From Rhizobiaceae bacterium (GTDB taxonomy: Bacteria; Pseudomonadota; Alphaproteobacteria; Rhizobiales; Rhizobiaceae), in the NCBI GenBank assembly GCA_019635695.1, contig JAHBYZ010000001.1, positions 62,001-126,000 on the forward strand: a DNA stretch of 64,000 nt, written 5' to 3'. Position numbers and translations under genes: made by a program. Below, in pieces: positions 62,930 to 64,000 of this stretch. Each line of letters begins with the position of its first letter. Position 1 is the stretch's first letter. A model generated the notes under the pieces. That model was not told the DNA's origin and did not search any database. It was given only the letters and a program-made list of their open reading frames with translations.

Positions 62930-64000
62930 AGGGAGAAGGCGACCGCTGGTCCTGGATCGGCCGCGATATACCGGCACGCGGAACCTGCGTGCTGCGGCAC
63001 CGCTTGGAGGTCTGCGCGCGCGAGCGGCCGGACAAGGTGTTCGTGCGCTTCGACGACGGCCGGTCGTGGACCTATCGCGAGACGCTGGAGCATTCCCGCC
63101 GGGCGGCGGCGGGCCTGGCCGAGTTAGGCGTAAAGAACAACGACGTGGTCTTCGTGCTGCTGCCCAACGGACCCGATTTCCTCAAGGCGTGGTTCGGGGC
63201 GAACATGCTCGGCGCGTCGGTGGCGGCTCCCAACACGGCCATGCGTGGCTCCGTGCTGCAGCATCTGGTTACGCTGAGCGACGCTAAGGTCGGCGTCGTC
63301 GACGCGCGCTACCTGCCACGCCTGGCCGAGATCGAGACGGGCAGGCTGCGCACGCTGGTCGTCTCGGGCGAGAGCGAGGATGCGGCAAGCCGCTTCAAGA
63401 CGGTCGCGCTGCGCGACTGCTTCGACGCCGCCGACCCGGCCGCGTGTCCGGACGTGACGGTCGAACCGTGGCAGGCGCAGTTCATCCTGTTCACCTCGGG
63501 CACGACCGGGCCGTCCAAGGGCGCCATCGTCACCTACGTGCAGATGTTCGACATGATGATGGCCAACACGGCCGGCCGGCTCGGCGCGGACGACGTCTAT
63601 CTGGCCAGCACGCCGCTGTTCCATGTGGGCGGCAGCCGCGTGGTCAACGGCATGCTCATCTACGGCGGCGCGGTGGTGCTGCTGGCGCAGTTCAAGACCG
63701 ACACGTTCTGGGACACGATCCGCACGCACAGGGCTACCGCTTGCGTTCTGATCGGCGCGGTGGCGCGTTTTCTCGAGGACCAGCCGGTGCGGGCAGACGA
63801 CGCCGACAACCCGCTGAAGCTGGTGTCGATGTCGCCGCTGGTGCGTGATCCCAAGGGGTTCAGCCGCCGCTTCGGGGTGGACGTCGTTACCTCCTACGGC
63901 ATGTCGGAGCTGTCAGTGCCCATCGTCTCGGAGCTGAACCCGACAGATCCCGACAGCTGCGGTCGGCTGCGGCCGGGCTACGAGGCGCGTATCGTCGACG
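62926..64000 (+). CDS. AMP-forming acyl-CoA ligase (partial, C-terminus outside window)
   Basis: Open from the ATG at 62926 to the window end (358 residues without a stop). The A3 loop is LFTSGTTGPSKGAIVTY; STPLFHVGG and the A5-type SYGMSELSVPIV follow. The A10 motif is not in the window, so the lysine substitution seen in the other three ligases cannot be checked. Last visible gene of the monooxygenase-acyl-CoA dehydrogenase operon. Confidence 0.88.
   Translation, partial: MKGEGDRWSWIGRDIPARGTCVLRHRLEVCARERPDKVFVRFDDGRSWTYRETLEHSRRAAAGLAELGVKNNDVVFVLLPNGPDFLKAWFGANMLGASVAAPNTAMRGSVLQHLVTLSDAKVGVVDARYLPRLAEIETGRLRTLVVSGESEDAASRFKTVALRDCFDAADPAACPDVTVEPWQAQFILFTSGTTGPSKGAIVTYVQMFDMMMANTAGRLGADDVYLASTPLFHVGGSRVVNGMLIYGGAVVLLAQFKTDTFWDTIRTHRATACVLIGAVARFLEDQPVRADDADNPLKLVSMSPLVRDPKGFSRRFGVDVVTSYGMSELSVPIVSELNPTDPDSCGRLRPGYEARIVD

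Overview
The window is GC-rich, densely packed bacterial chromosome, about two-thirds G+C by eye. Gene families (FdxA/Fpr-type redox proteins, Liv-, Dpp- and Afu-type importers, IolE, many SDRs and acyl-CoA ligases) and ATGA-type operon overlaps suggest an alphaproteobacterium, probably of the Hyphomicrobiales. That placement is inference. I see no rRNA, tRNA, CRISPR array, phage or insertion sequence. The stretch reads as an accessory catabolic island with one small-molecule importer after another.

Layout: (1) 1-4825, the end of an F420-cofactor gene (fbiC, running off the left edge) divergent from an NMT1/SsuA-type ABC importer that ends in a clear terminator. (2) 4843-16781, module 1: Fpr-type flavoreductase and SDR (minus), TetR, ferredoxin FdxA (minus), then a four-subunit 2-oxoacid:ferredoxin oxidoreductase (Kor gamma-delta-alpha-beta), an acyl-CoA ligase and a complete branched-chain-type ABC importer. 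(3) 16842-20662, aldehyde dehydrogenase, GMC alcohol oxidoreductase and an NTF2-like protein. (4) 20767-27913, inositol-monophosphatase-like enzyme, Afu/Fbp-type ABC importer, SDR and IolE, which look like a sugar- or inositol-phosphate cassette. (5) 28335-40774, ThDP enzyme, CoA ligase, MaoC-type hydratase, Dpp-type importer, GlcD-like flavoenzyme, D-2-hydroxyacid dehydrogenase and EthD-like protein. (6) 40782-47998, module 2: SDR, CoA ligase and TetR (minus), then a second Kor set, FdxA and flavoreductase. (7) 47995-64000, two Baeyer-Villiger monooxygenases, SDRs, a thiolase-like/DUF35 pair, enoyl-CoA hydratase, aldehyde dehydrogenase, phosphotriesterase-family hydrolase, epimerase-like protein, LysR regulator, a two-gene acyl-CoA dehydrogenase and a CoA ligase running off the right edge.

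How the genes fit together (inference): Baeyer-Villiger oxygenation plus a lactonase-type hydrolase, dehydrogenases, CoA ligases and beta-oxidation-like enzymes fit breakdown of a cyclic ketone, terpenoid or similar carbon skeleton. D-2-hydroxyacid oxidation would feed 2-oxoacids to the Kor enzymes, which make acyl-CoA and reduced ferredoxin; FdxA and the flavoreductase would return the electrons to NADP+. The same nine gene types (Kor x4, FdxA, flavoreductase, acyl-CoA ligase, SDR, TetR) occur twice in different orders. A 19-bp operator-like sequence, TTTCW-N9-WGAAA, lies at six promoters: both modules and several genes between them. A separate three-half-site motif, GGCAT-N4-ATGCC-N5-GGCAT, occurs with identical spacing at the lysR start and before the aldehyde-dehydrogenase operon at 53.6 kb. 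These two motif families and the duplicated Kor module are the most notable results.
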